Below, piece by piece: positions 44,192 to 53,877 of a DNA stretch of 64,000 bases. The DNA lies in NCBI GenBank assembly GCA_902826455.1, contig CADEEV010000009.1, positions 1-64,000 on the forward strand, in the 5' to 3' direction. Origin of the DNA: an uncultured Acidobacteriota bacterium. Its GTDB lineage: Bacteria; Acidobacteriota; Vicinamibacteria; Fen-336. The notes under the pieces are model-generated. The model searched no databases and was not told the origin of the DNA. It worked only from the letters and a program-made list of their open reading frames with translations. The position numbers and the translations under genes were made by a program. Positions within the stretch are counted from its first letter, which is position 1. The number at the start of each line of letters is the position of its first letter.

Positions 44192-44589
44192 GGCTTGAGC
44201 AGCGCCTCGTAGCTGCGCTCGGGCTCGGCCTGGGTCGCCGTGGGCAGGCCCAGCGCCCGCCAGCCCGCTTCGGCCGCGGTTCCGCCGAAGCCGGCGCGCT
44301 GGTCGACCACGCTCTCGTAGCCGGCGCTCGCGAGGATCGACGCCGCCTGCAGCGAGCGGCCCCCGGACTGGCAGCCGATCACGAGCTTCGCGTCCGTGGG
44401 GAAGTGCCGCTGCATCACGTTGAGGAAGTCGGCGTTCGGCGCCATGCCACGGGGTCCCATGTGGGCGAGGGGCACGTTGTAGGCGCCTTGCGGGTGCCCC
44501 TGCTCGAACTCCGGCACGGAGCGCACGTCGATGTACGCGTAGCCTTCGTCCATCAAGGCCTTCGCCTGCTCCGGCGGCACTCTGCGCAT
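44188..44589 (-). CDS. Rhodanese-domain sulfurtransferase
   Basis: 133-residue single rhodanese domain: YIDVRSVPEFEQGHPQGA, the active loop CQSGGRS with catalytic Cys, and the C-terminal RAGFGGTAAEAGWRALGLP. It transfers sulfane sulfur to a thiol acceptor in the cytosol. The -10-like TATAAG (44595-44600) lies 5 nt before the ATG. It runs in the same direction as the aminotransferase upstream and is separated from it by 6 bp. Confidence 0.92.
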   Translation of the reverse strand: MRRVPPEQAKALMDEGYAYIDVRSVPEFEQGHPQGAYNVPLAHMGPRGMAPNADFLNVMQRHFPTDAKLVIGCQSGGRSLQAASILASAGYESVVDQRAGFGGTAAEAGWRALGLPTATQAEPERSYEALLKP

Positions 44590-44594
44590 GCGTC

Positions 44595-44600
44595 CTTATA
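44595..44600 (-). promoter_or_regulatory. -10-like hexamer TATAAG before rhodanese gene
   Basis: TATAAG on the minus strand ends 5 nt before the ATG at 44589 and overlaps the end of the aminotransferase gene; no SD sequence. Confidence 0.35.
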
Positions 44601-45759
44601 CCATCCGGCGCAGCAGGCGGGCGACGCCCTCCCGGAACGCCGTGGGCTCCGGGAGCAGGCTCAGGACCAGGTACCCCTGGCCGGGGAAGTCGAAGAAGTA
44701 CCCGGGATGGACGAGCACGCCGTCCTCGGCCACGAGGGCGCAGACGCGCTCCTCCTCGGGCAGCGTGGCCGGGATGCGGAGCACGGCGGTCCAGCCCCCG
44801 TCGGCGGACAGCAGGCTGACCGGGGCCTCGCGGCCGATCGCGCTCGCGAGCGCCGCGCGGTTCGCGCGCAGCCGCTCCTTCACCGGGGCCTGGAGCGCGT
44901 CGATGCCCGCGAGGATTCCCGCGGCCGCGTGCTGCGCCGGCGTCGACACCGACAGGTACGTGTCGGCCACGATCTCGAGACGCGCCAGGGCCTCCTCGCG
45001 CAGGGCGGTGGGGCCGCCGACGGCGATCCACCCGAGCTTGAGCTGCGGCAACGCGCACGACTTCGAGAGCCCGCCCATCGCGAAGGCGAGGGCGGCTCCG
45101 TCGCGGGCCAGGCTGGCCTGGCGCTCCGGGCCCGGAGCGAACAGGAAGTCCGCGAACACCTCGTCGGAGATCACGGCCAGGGCGCGCTCGGCCGCGAACG
45201 CGTCGAGAGCCCGTGCCTCGCTCGTGGACAGGCACGAGCCGGTCGGGTTGTTCGGGTTCACCACGACGATCGCCCGCGTGCGGGGCGTGGTCGCGGCCTC
45301 GACGGCCGCGAGGTCGAGGTGCCACGCGCCGTCGAAGGCGAGGGCGTAGGGCCGCACCTCGACGGACTCGAGGCTCGCGAGGAAGTCGAAGAGCGGGTAG
45401 CTGGGCCGCGGGACCAGCACCGCGTCGCCGGGCTCGCAGAGCAGCTTGAACAGCCATGCGTAGGCCTCGCTGGTGCTGGCCGTGAGCACGAGGCGCTCCA
45501 CGCCGACGTCGAGGCCGCGGCGCGCGTAGTCGCGGGCCACCGCTTCGCGCGCCGCGAGGGAGCCGCACGGAGCCGGGTCGTAGCGGGCGATCGCGGGGTC
45601 GCCGAGGCTCGCCAGCAGGTCGAGGGGCGCCGTCAGCCCGACGCTCGTCGGGTTCGAGACCGTGAGGTCGAAGATCGGCTCGCCGGAACGGAGCCGCTCC
45701 GCTGCCAGCGCGGCGAGGCGGTTCCGGGTACGGTCCCAGCGCGTGCGCGACGAGAACAT
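44596..45759 (-). CDS. PLP-dependent aminotransferase (fold type I)
   Basis: 387 residues from ATG 45759. Class I/II aminotransferase: FDLTVSNPTSVGL at the N-terminus, VVVNPNNPTGSCL, VISDEVFADF, and the Schiff-base Lys in GGLSKSCALPQLKLGW. The LSKSCALPQLKLGW variant is typical of an alanine/aspartate-type subgroup common in Acidobacteriota and myxobacteria. Likely moves amino groups between an amino acid and 2-oxoglutarate; exact substrate unknown. Divergent from the PpiC lipoprotein gene over 23 bp with overlapping -10 elements. Confidence 0.9.
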   Translation of the reverse strand: MFSSRTRWDRTRNRLAALAAERLRSGEPIFDLTVSNPTSVGLTAPLDLLASLGDPAIARYDPAPCGSLAAREAVARDYARRGLDVGVERLVLTASTSEAYAWLFKLLCEPGDAVLVPRPSYPLFDFLASLESVEVRPYALAFDGAWHLDLAAVEAATTPRTRAIVVVNPNNPTGSCLSTSEARALDAFAAERALAVISDEVFADFLFAPGPERQASLARDGAALAFAMGGLSKSCALPQLKLGWIAVGGPTALREEALARLEIVADTYLSVSTPAQHAAAGILAGIDALQAPVKERLRANRAALASAIGREAPVSLLSADGGWTAVLRIPATLPEEERVCALVAEDGVLVHPGYFFDFPGQGYLVLSLLPEPTAFREGVARLLRRMV

Positions 45760-45770
45760 GCCGGCGATCC

Positions 45771-45776
45771 TATAAT
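45771..45776 (+). promoter_or_regulatory. Consensus -10 TATAAT, leaderless-type
   Basis: A perfect TATAAT ends 6 nt before the GTG of the PpiC-type gene at 45783. On the minus strand the same bases give TATAGG 9 nt before the aminotransferase ATG, so one AT-rich patch may serve both directions. Confidence 0.55.
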
Positions 45777-45782
45777 GGCCGC

Positions 45783-46805
45783 GTGTTGAAGCGGCTCTAC
45801 GCCCTCGCGCTCCTGTCCCTGGTCGCCTGCGGGGCGCCGAAGCCCGCGGCGAGCCCGTCACCCGCCGCCTCCGCGTCGCCCGTGCTGCCCCCGCCGGTCG
45901 ACGGCACGACGCCGCTGCCCGATCCGCTCCCGAAGATCGCGGCGATGGTGAACGGACACCCGATCAAGCTGCCCTACGTCGACATGATCGCCCGCGGCCA
46001 GCTCGAGCCCGCCGGCAACCAGGCGAAGGACCGGCCGTTCGCCTACCGGCGCGCCCTGCAGCAGCTCATCGTGCGCGAGCTGCTCTTCGAGGAGGCCGTC
46101 GCGCGCCGGCTCTCGGCCGACGACGCGCGCGTCGAGCAGGCGTACAACGAGGCACGGGTCGGCCACAAGGACGACGAGAAGTGGCTCCAGTACCTGGCCC
46201 AGCAGTACATGGACGTCGACACGTTCCGCGCCGAGATCCGCTCGCAGCAGACGATCGCGGTGCTGCTCGCGAAGGAAGGCGAGCAGGTTCCCGACACGGT
46301 CACGGACGCCGACGCGCGCGCCTTCTACGCCGCGCATCCCGAGATGTTCGACACCGGCGAGCGGCGCCACGTGCGCTACATCCTGCTGCGCGTGCCCGCC
46401 GACGCCCCCGAGCCGCAGCGGGCCCAGATCCGGAACAAGGCCGCGGCGCTGCGCGAGCGCCTCGGGCGGGGCGAGGACTTCGCGGGCCTCGCGAAGCAGT
46501 TCTCCCAGGACCAGTCGAGCGCCGCGAAGGGCGGCGACCTCGACGTCTTCGGCAAGGGCGAGATGGAGCCGAGCTTCGAGAGCGCCGCCTACGCGCTCAA
46601 GCTCGACGAGCTCTCGCCCGTCGTCGCGACCCCGTTCGGGTTCAACATCATCCAGGTGCGGGAGATCCTCCCGGCCCACAAGGTCCCTTACGAGGGCGTC
46701 CAGGATCGCCTCAAGGAGCTGATCGTGAAGCAGCGCCGGGACGAGCGCGTCCAGATCCTCGTCTCGAAGCTCTGGGCCCAGGCGCGGATAGAGACGTACC
46801 TCTGA
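45783..46805 (+). CDS. PpiC/SurA-type peptidyl-prolyl isomerase lipoprotein
   Basis: 340 residues, GTG start. Lipobox in [13 protein letters not shown] (Cys16), Pro/Ser-rich linker, a SurA-like helical N-domain ([40 protein letters not shown]), and one parvulin domain ([66 protein letters not shown]). It assists folding of exported proteins in the periplasm. The glucosidase gene starts 1 bp after its stop. Confidence 0.92.
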   Translation: MLKRLYALALLSLVACGAPKPAASPSPAASASPVLPPPVDGTTPLPDPLPKIAAMVNGHPIKLPYVDMIARGQLEPAGNQAKDRPFAYRRALQQLIVRELLFEEAVARRLSADDARVEQAYNEARVGHKDDEKWLQYLAQQYMDVDTFRAEIRSQQTIAVLLAKEGEQVPDTVTDADARAFYAAHPEMFDTGERRHVRYILLRVPADAPEPQRAQIRNKAAALRERLGRGEDFAGLAKQFSQDQSSAAKGGDLDVFGKGEMEPSFESAAYALKLDELSPVVATPFGFNIIQVREILPAHKVPYEGVQDRLKELIVKQRRDERVQILVSKLWAQARIETYL

Positions 46806-46806
46806 C

Positions 46807-49506
46807 GTGGCGGCGGTCACCCCGGAGCACGCGCGGCTGACCGGGGCGGCCGCGGACGTCGCGGCCTGGCGGCACTGGGGGCCGTACGTCTCCGAGCGCT
46901 CCTGGGGGACGGTGCGCGAGGACTATAGCGAGACGGGCGACGCCTGGGGCTACCTGCCCCACGACATGGCCCGCAGCAAGGCGTACCGCTGGGGCGAGGA
47001 CGGGCTCGCCGCGATCTGCGACCGCTACCAGATCCTGGTCTTCGGACTGGCCCTCTGGAACGAGCGCGACCCGATCCTGAAGGAGCGCCTCTACGGCCTC
47101 GTGCCCGCCGAGGCCAACCACGGCGAGGACCTGAAGGAGTACTGCTTCTACCTCGACTCGACCCCGAGCCACTCGTACATGAGGTGGCTCTACAAGTACC
47201 CGCAGCGGGAGTTTCCGTACGCCTGGCTCGTCGAGGAGAACCGCCGCCGCGCAGGCAGCGGTCCCGAGTTCGAGCTGCTCGACACCGGCATCTTCGACGA
47301 CGACCGCTACTTCGACGTCACCGTCGAGTACGCGAAGGCGACCCCCGAGGACCTCGCGATCCGCGTCACGGTGGAGAATCGCGGCCCCGAGGCCGCGGCC
47401 CTGCGGCTCCTCCCGCAGCTGTGGTTCCGGAACACCTGGGCCTGGGACGGCGGCGCGCACCCGGAGCCGATCATCCGCGAGAACGACTCCGACCCCGCCC
47501 ACGTGTGCCTGGTCGCCGACGATCGGCCCGCGGATCCGCCCGCCAACCTGCCGTTCGCCTACCACCTGGGCGCGCGGCGCCTGTTCGGGCCGCCGGGAGG
47601 CCGCCCGTTGTTCACGTTCAACGAGACCCACGCCGAGCGGGTGTTCGGGCCCTGGGCGAAGAGCCGGCGCCCGTACGTGAAGGACGCCTTCCACCGCCAC
47701 CTGGTGAACGGCGAGGACTGCGTGAGCCCGGAAGGCCTCGGCACCAAGGCGGCCCTCGACTACCGCCTCGAGGTGCCGGCCGGCGGCCGCGCGGTCCTGC
47801 GCTTCCGGCTCACGAACGAAATGCCCACCGCGCCCCTCGCGGACGTGGACGACGTCATCGCCCGGCGGCGCGCCGACGCCGACGCGTTCTACGCCGTGGT
47901 CCAGCCCCCGGCCGCCACCGAGGACGAGAAGCGCGTGCAGCGCCAGGCCTTCGCGGGGATGCTGTGGTCGAAGCAGATCTACCTCTTCGACGTGAATCGC
48001 TGGCTCGAGGGCGACAACGCCGCGTTCCCGCCGCCCGACGCGCGCTGGCGCTCGCGCAACATCCACTGGCGCCATCTCAACTCGATGCGCATCCTGTCCA
48101 TGCCCGACAAGTGGGAGTACCCCTGGTTCGCCGCCTGGGACCTGGCCTTCCACTGCGCGCCGCTCGCCCTCGTCGACCCCGAGTTCGCGAAGGAGCAGCT
48201 GTGGCTGCTGCTCTTCGAGCAGTTCCTCCATCCCTCGGGCCAGATCCCGGCCTACGAGTGGGAGTTCTCGGACCTCAACCCGCCGGTCCACGCCTGGGCC
48301 GTCTGGCGCGTCTACAACATGGACCGCCAGCGCCAGGGCAAGGGCGACCGCGTCTTCCTCGAGCGCTGCTTCCACAAGCTGCTGATCAACTTCGCGTGGT
48401 GGATCAACAAGGTCGACCGCGAGGGCAACAACGTGTTCGAGGGCGGCTTCCTGGGCCTCGACAACATCACGGTCCTCGACCGCAGCGAGCCCCTCGCCGG
48501 CGGCGCAGTCCTCGAGCAGTCGGACGCGACGGGCTGGATGGGCATGTTCTGCCTGAACCTCATGCGTATCGCCCTCGAGCTCGCGAAGGAGAACAAGGTC
48601 TACGAGGCCCTCGCCACCAAGTTCTTCCAGCACTACATCTACGTCGGCCACGCCATGAAGAAGATGGGCGGCCGCAGCTACTCGCTCTGGGACGAGAAGG
48701 ACGGCTTCTTCTACGACGTGCTGCGCTTTCCCGACGGCAGCTTCGAGAAGTTCCGCGTGCGCTCCCTCGTCGGGCTGATCCCGCTCTACGCGGTCGAGCG
48801 CCTCGAGGAGCACTGGGTCGAGCCGTTCTCGGAGTTCAAGGCGAACCTCCACTGGTTCCTGAACAACAAGCGCCACGTCGTCCAGGGCGTGTGCCACTAC
48901 GTCCAGCGCCCCGACGAGCGCGTGCTGCTGTGCGCGATCGTGGACGAGAACCAGATGCGCGAGATGGTGAAGCGCATCATGGATCCCGCCGAGTTCCTGT
49001 CGCCCTACGGCCTGCGCAGCCTGTCGAGGCACCACGAGGCGCATCCTTTCCGCTTCGGGAACCGGGAGGTGAGCTACGAGCCGGGCGAGGCGGTCTCGAA
49101 GATCAAGGGCGGCAACTCCAACTGGCGCGGGCCGGTGTGGTTCCCGACCTCGTTCCTCATGATCGAAGCGCTGCGCAAGCTCGGCACGGCCTACGGCCCC
49201 CACCTGACGGTGCCCTCGCCCGACGGTCCGGGAGCCCCGGAGGTGACGCTGTGGCAGGTCGCCGAGGACCTTGCGAACCGCTCGATCCGGATCTTCACGC
49301 GGGACGCCGCCGGACGCCGGCCGGTCTACGGCGAGATCCGCAAGTTCCAGGAGGATCCCCATTGGCGGGACCTGATCCTGTTCCACGAGTACTTCCACGG
49401 GGACACGGGAGCGGGCCTCGGCGCGTCGCACCAGACGGGCTGGACCGGGCTCGTGGCTTCGCTCATCGACGAGTGGCGGCGGCCCCCACAACCGTCCTCG
49501 CGGTGA
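46807..49506 (+). CDS. GH63-type (MGH1-like) glucosidase
   Basis: 899-residue cytosolic glycosidase, GTG start. It shows the bacterial GH63 pattern: [38 protein letters not shown]-like start of the N-domain, [18 protein letters not shown], then an (alpha/alpha)6 barrel with [40 protein letters not shown] and [20 protein letters not shown]. It probably hydrolyses alpha-glucosides such as glucosylglycerate or mannosylglycerate-type compatible solutes, as related enzymes do; the substrate is inferred only. Co-transcribed with the PpiC lipoprotein gene. Confidence 0.9.
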   Translation: MAAVTPEHARLTGAAADVAAWRHWGPYVSERSWGTVREDYSETGDAWGYLPHDMARSKAYRWGEDGLAAICDRYQILVFGLALWNERDPILKERLYGLVPAEANHGEDLKEYCFYLDSTPSHSYMRWLYKYPQREFPYAWLVEENRRRAGSGPEFELLDTGIFDDDRYFDVTVEYAKATPEDLAIRVTVENRGPEAAALRLLPQLWFRNTWAWDGGAHPEPIIRENDSDPAHVCLVADDRPADPPANLPFAYHLGARRLFGPPGGRPLFTFNETHAERVFGPWAKSRRPYVKDAFHRHLVNGEDCVSPEGLGTKAALDYRLEVPAGGRAVLRFRLTNEMPTAPLADVDDVIARRRADADAFYAVVQPPAATEDEKRVQRQAFAGMLWSKQIYLFDVNRWLEGDNAAFPPPDARWRSRNIHWRHLNSMRILSMPDKWEYPWFAAWDLAFHCAPLALVDPEFAKEQLWLLLFEQFLHPSGQIPAYEWEFSDLNPPVHAWAVWRVYNMDRQRQGKGDRVFLERCFHKLLINFAWWINKVDREGNNVFEGGFLGLDNITVLDRSEPLAGGAVLEQSDATGWMGMFCLNLMRIALELAKENKVYEALATKFFQHYIYVGHAMKKMGGRSYSLWDEKDGFFYDVLRFPDGSFEKFRVRSLVGLIPLYAVERLEEHWVEPFSEFKANLHWFLNNKRHVVQGVCHYVQRPDERVLLCAIVDENQMREMVKRIMDPAEFLSPYGLRSLSRHHEAHPFRFGNREVSYEPGEAVSKIKGGNSNWRGPVWFPTSFLMIEALRKLGTAYGPHLTVPSPDGPGAPEVTLWQVAEDLANRSIRIFTRDAAGRRPVYGEIRKFQEDPHWRDLILFHEYFHGDTGAGLGASHQTGWTGLVASLIDEWRRPPQPSSR

Positions 49507-49563
49507 CGACGGTTCAAGGCCGTGGACGCTGTCGGGTTCCTGACTCGCTCGCCGATACTCAGC

Positions 49564-49569
49564 TAGAAT
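49564..49569 (+). promoter_or_regulatory. -10 hexamer TAGAAT overlapping an apparent ATG
   Basis: TAGAAT ends 7 nt before a GTG at 49577. The ATG at 49568 lies inside this hexamer, so if the promoter is real the RsbW-like gene must start at the GTG on a leaderless mRNA. Confidence 0.45.
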
Positions 49570-49576
49570 GCCGCGA

Positions 49577-50050
49577 GTGAGCCGCCCGTCGAAACCCCCG
49601 GCGCAGGAGCGCCTGCTACAGTTCGAAATGGCGAGCGAGCGCCCGGCCGTGGGTCCGGCCATCGAGCAGATCCTGAGCGCCGTCAAGCACGTGCGGCTGT
49701 CGCAGGATCGCCTGAGCGACCTCGCCGTGGCCCTCGCCGAGGCGCTCTCGAACGCGGCCATCCACGGCAACAAGCTGAACCCGGAGCGCAAGGTGCAGGT
49801 GCGGGTGGCGGTGCTGCCGGGCTCCAGGGCCGTGATCGAGGTCCAGGACGACGGGTCGGGGTTCGACCATGCCCGGGTCTCCGACCCCACGGACCCGGAG
49901 CGGCTGCTGACGCCCGGCGGCCGTGGTGTATTCCTGATGCGCCAGCTCGTGGACCGCCTGGAGTACGAGAGGAACGGCACCCTCGTGCGCCTCACGGTCG
50001 AACGGCGCCCTGCTCGGCCCGCGACGGCCGAAGCCGGCAGCCACAGCTAG
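49577..50050 (+). CDS. RsbW-like ATP-binding anti-sigma/serine kinase
   Basis: 157 residues from GTG 49577 (ATG 49568 adds three residues but overlaps the -10). GHKL ATPase of the HATPase_c_2 type: N box in [16 protein letters not shown]1 in [13 protein letters not shown]2 in [17 protein letters not shown]. Such proteins sequester sigma factors or phosphorylate anti-anti-sigma proteins in partner-switching stress control. No STAS partner or sigma gene is adjacent. Its CTAG stop is shared with the convergent MerR gene. Confidence 0.88.
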   Translation: MSRPSKPPAQERLLQFEMASERPAVGPAIEQILSAVKHVRLSQDRLSDLAVALAEALSNAAIHGNKLNPERKVQVRVAVLPGSRAVIEVQDDGSGFDHARVSDPTDPERLLTPGGRGVFLMRQLVDRLEYERNGTLVRLTVERRPARPATAEAGSHS

Positions 50051-50964
50051 CGCGCCGACAGGGCTCGCGCCCAGCTCTCGAGCGTTCTCACGTCCTGGAC
50101 GTTCTGGACGCCCGCCCGTCCCTCGGGCGCACCGGCGCCGCCCACGAGCAGCTCGACGCGACGCGGCAGCTTCTCGCGCAGGGAGCGGAGCTGGGCCGCC
50201 GAGCGTGCCCCCCGCGTGGCGATGGAGACGCTGATCGCCACCGCGGCAGCCCCGGAATCCCGGGCCAGGGCGACGATCTCGGCGCTGGGCATCTCCGTGC
50301 CGAGCAGCAGCACCCGACAGCCGGAAGACGCCACGATCAGCGCGGCCATCTGCACCCCCAGGCCGTGGGACTCGCCCGGCAGCGTCGCGAGGATCACGAG
50401 CGGGCCGCGGGCACGCTCCTCGAAGGGGAGCCTCAGCGAGCGCAGCAGGTCGGTGACGCGCTCCGAGAGGAAGTGCTCGTGGCTCACCTCGAGGCGGCCC
50501 TCTTCCCAGGCGAGCCCGACCTCCGCCACGAGGGGCGCCACGCGCTTGTCCACGAAGTCGAGGGGCGAGAAGCGCGCCCAGTCCGCGAGCAGGATGCGCA
50601 TCAGCCGCAGGCTGTCGAAGGCCTCGACGGCCTCCATGAGCTCGGGCAGGTCCAGGAGTCCGACCGGAGCGGGAACGGGCTCGTTCTCGGCGTGGCTCGC
50701 GCCTTTCAACAGCTCGGCCAGGGCCTCCTCCGAGGCGCCCACGACCTCTCCCGCGCGATGGCCACGGGCCAGGGCCTGGGCCACGCGCCGCAGTCGCGCC
50801 ACGACCGCGACGGGGTAGACGCGGTGGCCGGACGGCTTGCGCTCGGGGACGGGGAAGCCGTAGCGCAGCTCCCAGGTCCGCAAGGTCTCGACGGGAATGC
50901 CGGTGGCGCGCGAGAGCGCCCCGATCGACAGTCGGGCGCCGCGTGCGGCCGGGGAATCGCTCAC
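50047..50964 (-). CDS. MerR-family regulator with B12-binding domain (CarH/LitR type)
   Basis: 305 residues from GTG 50964, supported by a promoter ending 9 nt upstream. MerR HTH (about 11-80; LSIGALSRATGIPVETLRTW, RYGFPVPERKPSGHRVYP), then a B12-binding four-helix bundle with the diagnostic W-x9-EH in AWEEGRLEVSHEHFLS, and a Rossmann domain with E-x-H-x-x-G in LPGESHGLGVQ. This is the layout of adenosylcobalamin photoreceptor repressors CarH/LitR, which release DNA on illumination. The adjacent fasciclin and DUF523-DUF1722 genes fit a light-response locus. Confidence 0.88.
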   Translation of the reverse strand: MSDSPAARGARLSIGALSRATGIPVETLRTWELRYGFPVPERKPSGHRVYPVAVVARLRRVAQALARGHRAGEVVGASEEALAELLKGASHAENEPVPAPVGLLDLPELMEAVEAFDSLRLMRILLADWARFSPLDFVDKRVAPLVAEVGLAWEEGRLEVSHEHFLSERVTDLLRSLRLPFEERARGPLVILATLPGESHGLGVQMAALIVASSGCRVLLLGTEMPSAEIVALARDSGAAAVAISVSIATRGARSAAQLRSLREKLPRRVELLVGGAGAPEGRAGVQNVQDVRTLESWARALSAR

Positions 50965-50973
50965 AGGCCGGCG

Positions 50974-51002
50974 ATTATGGTCGGCGCTCCCGACTTCTTC
51001 AA
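50974..51002 (-). promoter_or_regulatory. Promoter TTGAAG-N17-CATAAT of the MerR gene
   Basis: Minus strand: -35 TTGAAG (50997-51002), 17-bp spacer, -10 CATAAT (50974-50979), then 9 nt to the GTG at 50964. Expected initiation leaves a leader of only about two nucleotides. Confidence 0.45.
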
Positions 51003-51078
51003 TGCGTTGGCAAACCCCGTGCACTCGCACCTCCCCGGCCGCGGCGGTGCGCCGCGGCCGGGTCAGGTGCCGAGACGG

Positions 51079-51570
51079 CTACGACTTGGGGAGGAGCACG
51101 CTGTCGATCACGTGGATGACGCCGTTGCTGCAGGCGATGTCGGCCTTCACGACGGTGGCGCCGTCGATCTTGACGCCCTTCGTGGCGTCGACCGTGACGC
51201 TCTGGCCCTGGAGCGTCTTCGCTTCCTTGACCTTCACGACGTCGGCGGCCATCACCTTGCCGGCCACCACGTGGTACGTGAGGACCGCCGTGAGCTTCGC
51301 CTTGTCCTTCAGCAGGGCTTCGACGGTCCCGGCCGGCAGCTTGGCGAAGGCGGCATCCGTCGGGGCGAAGACGGTGAACGGGCCCGGCCCCTTCAGGGTC
51401 TCGACGAGGCCGGCGGCCTGGAGGGCCTTGGCGAGGGTCGTGAAGTTCCCGGCCGCGACGGCCGTGTCCACAATGTCCTTGGGGGCGTCGGCGGCGCGAA
51501 CGGAGACGGCGGGCAGAACGAGGACCGCGGTGGCAGCCACGGCCAGACGACGAAGACGGCTCGCGAGCAT
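51079..51570 (-). CDS. Secreted fasciclin-domain protein
   Basis: 163 residues from ATG 51570 with AAGGAG 7 nt upstream. Signal peptide ([20 protein letters not shown]), then one FAS1 domain: [20 protein letters not shown]1 motif [25 protein letters not shown], and H2 motif [14 protein letters not shown]1 proteins mediate adhesion or matrix contacts; in several bacteria they sit in light-regulated MerR/photolyase clusters. Upstream DNA has a TTGACA and an imperfect 22-bp inverted repeat. Confidence 0.92.
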   Translation of the reverse strand: MLASRLRRLAVAATAVLVLPAVSVRAADAPKDIVDTAVAAGNFTTLAKALQAAGLVETLKGPGPFTVFAPTDAAFAKLPAGTVEALLKDKAKLTAVLTYHVVAGKVMAADVVKVKEAKTLQGQSVTVDATKGVKIDGATVVKADIACSNGVIHVIDSVLLPKS

Positions 51571-51597
51571 GGATCTTCTCCTTGATAAGACGGCAGA

Positions 51598-51619
51598 CAC
51601 CCATACGCTCGCATGGATG
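51598..51619. promoter_or_regulatory. Imperfect inverted repeat upstream of the fasciclin gene
   Basis: On the minus strand CATCCATGCG-AG-CGTATGGGTG: arms agree at 8 of 10 positions. It lies just downstream of a TTGACA (51629-51634) and 28 bp before the fasciclin ATG, so it could be an operator for the neighbouring B12-MerR protein (inference). Confidence 0.35.
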
Positions 51620-51663
51620 AATGTGTTCTGTCAAGGATGTGAATAGATATTGGCTAGATGAAC

Positions 51664-52629
51664 TCAGGTGTGGTTGCGCAGCATCAGTTCCTTCGGGTGG
51701 GGCTCGAGATAGGCCTGGCCGGCGAGATAGCCCACGCCCAGGCGCCGGACGTGGTGGCGCACCAGCGTGAGCGGCACCACCAGAGGGACGAGGCCCTTGC
51801 GATGGTCCTCGATCAGGCCCACCACTTCCTGGCGCTCGTCGGGGGAGAGCGCGTCGCTGAAGTAGCCCAGCATGTGCTGGAGCACGTTGGCGTGGCGTCG
51901 TGGCGTCGCCCTCGCGGCGAGGGCGGCCATCAGCTCGCCTTCGTAGCGGACGCGGAGCTCGTTTCGAGCCAGCGTCTTCCCCGAGGCGACGAGGCGGCCG
52001 ATGCGCACGTAGGCCTCGGGCGAGTGGGACATCACCTGGAGCTTGAGCGAGGTGTGGAACGCCACGAGCCCGCCGAGGGTCCAGCGCGCCGCGAAGAACT
52101 CCCGCACGCGCCGGTAGGCAAACACGCGCTCCACGAAGTTCTCGCGCAGCGCGAGGTCGCCCAGGCGGCCCTCCTCTTCCACCGGCATGGTGGGGAAGCG
52201 CTCCAGGATCGCCGCGGCGAACAGCCCCACGCCCGTCCGCGTCGACGACAGCCCGTTCGCCGCGTGGAGCTTGACGCGCTCCATGCCGCAGCTCGGCGAG
52301 TCCTTCTTGAAGACGTAGCCCGAGAGCTCTTCGGCCGCGAGGCTCTCGGCCCGGCGGGCGGCGTAGGCCCGCATGGCCAGCGTGTGGTCGCGGCCGCTCT
52401 TCGGCGCCACCAGGTGGACGGCGTCCTTCCGCCGCTCGAGGCGGATCGGCTCCCGGGGTGTGCCGAGACCCAGCTCCACCTCGGGACACACCGGCACCCA
52501 CGTCACGAAGCGGGCGAAGCTGCCGACCAGGAACGGGTCGCGCTTGTGGCCTCCGTCGTAGCGCACGTTCTCGCCGAGCAGGCAGGCCGAGATGCCGATG
52601 CGGATCTCCACGGGGCGACTGTAGCCCAC
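51664..52629 (-). CDS. DUF523-DUF1722 (YbgA-type) protein
   Basis: 321 residues from GTG 52629; a GTG at 52611 is an equally plausible start close to the conserved IRIGISACLLGENVRYDGGH. The N-terminal DUF523 half also holds VCPEVELGLGTPREPIRL and GYVFKKDSPSCGMERVKL with conserved Cys. The C-terminal DUF1722 half includes VAFHTSLKLQVMSHSPEAY and NVLQHMLGYFSDALS. YbgA-type genes are commonly beside DNA photolyase; no photolyase is in this window. Biochemical role undetermined. Confidence 0.88.
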   Translation of the reverse strand: MGYSRPVEIRIGISACLLGENVRYDGGHKRDPFLVGSFARFVTWVPVCPEVELGLGTPREPIRLERRKDAVHLVAPKSGRDHTLAMRAYAARRAESLAAEELSGYVFKKDSPSCGMERVKLHAANGLSSTRTGVGLFAAAILERFPTMPVEEEGRLGDLALRENFVERVFAYRRVREFFAARWTLGGLVAFHTSLKLQVMSHSPEAYVRIGRLVASGKTLARNELRVRYEGELMAALAARATPRRHANVLQHMLGYFSDALSPDERQEVVGLIEDHRKGLVPLVVPLTLVRHHVRRLGVGYLAGQAYLEPHPKELMLRNHT

Positions 52630-52740
52630 GTTTCACAAGGTTTTTCGCGGCCGGCGCGCGCCGGCGTTCTAGAATCCGCCCATTCCCCCGTGTCGGCCGC
52701 GGTCTGGCGGGGGCCAGGCGCGGCCTTGGAGCGACGAACC

Positions 52741-53877
52741 ATGAAGAAGGTGCTGCTGCTGGCCCTCGCGACCGGCCTCGCCGGGGCCGCCCAGGCCGAG
52801 AAGCCGGGATTCAAGACGGGCCGTCCCGAGATCCTCTCGATGAGCGCTCTCGGCTTCGCGCCCGAGGGCGTGCTCCTCGTCGGCGACGGCAAGTCCGGCG
52901 CCGTTTTCGCCCTCGACCTGGGCGACACGACGCCGCGCGAGCTCAAGGATCCGAAGCCCGTCACCGACGTGGAAGCCAAGCTGGCGGCGCTCCTCGGGGC
53001 GACCCCCGCCGACGTGCTCGTCCACGACATGGCCACGAACCCGATCTCCAAGAACGTCTACCTCGCGGTCTCGCGGGGCCGGGCCGGCATGTCCTCCCAG
53101 TGGCTCCTGCCCAACGACGTCGCCGACGCCAGCGTCCTCGTGCGGATCGACGGCGACGCGCGCTTCTCCGTCGTCGACCTGGCCTCGGTGCCCTTCGCCC
53201 GGGCGGCGCTGCCCAACCCGATCGATCCGGGGAAGAAGCACGCCTGGAAGGAGGGCCTGACCCAGCGCGTGGACACGATCGTCCACCTCTCCCACGCGAA
53301 CGGCGTCGTGTGGGTGTCCGGGCTCTCCAACGAGGAGTTCGCCGCGACGCTGTGGCGCGTGCCGTACCCGTTCGCGGCCGGGGTAACGGCCACGACCCTC
53401 GAGAACTACCACGGCGCCCACGGCAAGTACGAGACCGACGCCCCGATCCGCGCCTTCGTGCAGTACCCGATCGCGGGCCGCAGCGAGATCCTCGCGGCCT
53501 ACCTCTGCACCCCTCTCGTGACCTTCGACGCCGGCGCGCTCCAGGACAAGAAGCACGTGCGGGGCCGCACGGTGGCCGAGTTCGGCTCCGGCAACTACCC
53601 GGTCGACATGATCGTCTACAAGAACGAGGGCCGCGAGAAGATCCTGATCGCGAACAGCAACCTGCCCCTGATGATCGTGGACCCGAAGGACATCGAGGCC
53701 TTCAAGGGCGAGATCACGAGCGAGGTGCCGGGGTACACGGCCGGCGTCCACTACGAGGTGCGCTCGAGCGGCTCGGTGCAGCAGCTCGACAACTACGGCG
53801 ACGCCCACGTCGTCGCCCTGCAGCGCCTCATGAGCGGTCGGCTCGACCTCACGCCGTACTCGGTCCGCCGCTTCTGA
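52741..53877 (+). CDS. Hypothetical exported beta-propeller-like protein
   Basis: 378 residues with signal peptide (KKVLLLALATGLAGAAQA). The body looks like a beta-propeller: repeated hydrophobic strands such as GVLLVGDGKSGAVFALDLGD, KNVYLAVSRGRAG, ANGVVWVSGLSNEEFAATLW and EKILIANSNLPLMIVDPKD. No catalytic signature or family is recognised. GGAG lies 9 nt before the ATG and -10 TAGAAT about 70 bp upstream. The next gene overlaps its stop (CTGA), suggesting translational coupling. Confidence 0.8.
   Translation: MKKVLLLALATGLAGAAQAEKPGFKTGRPEILSMSALGFAPEGVLLVGDGKSGAVFALDLGDTTPRELKDPKPVTDVEAKLAALLGATPADVLVHDMATNPISKNVYLAVSRGRAGMSSQWLLPNDVADASVLVRIDGDARFSVVDLASVPFARAALPNPIDPGKKHAWKEGLTQRVDTIVHLSHANGVVWVSGLSNEEFAATLWRVPYPFAAGVTATTLENYHGAHGKYETDAPIRAFVQYPIAGRSEILAAYLCTPLVTFDAGALQDKKHVRGRTVAEFGSGNYPVDMIVYKNEGREKILIANSNLPLMIVDPKDIEAFKGEITSEVPGYTAGVHYEVRSSGSVQQLDNYGDAHVVALQRLMSGRLDLTPYSVRRF

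Noticed and set aside
46711-49995. Long open frame antisense to the GH63 glucosidase
   Set aside because: High GC suppresses stop codons on the opposite strand. The antisense product has no domains and low-complexity composition, while the plus strand shows GH63 motifs throughout.
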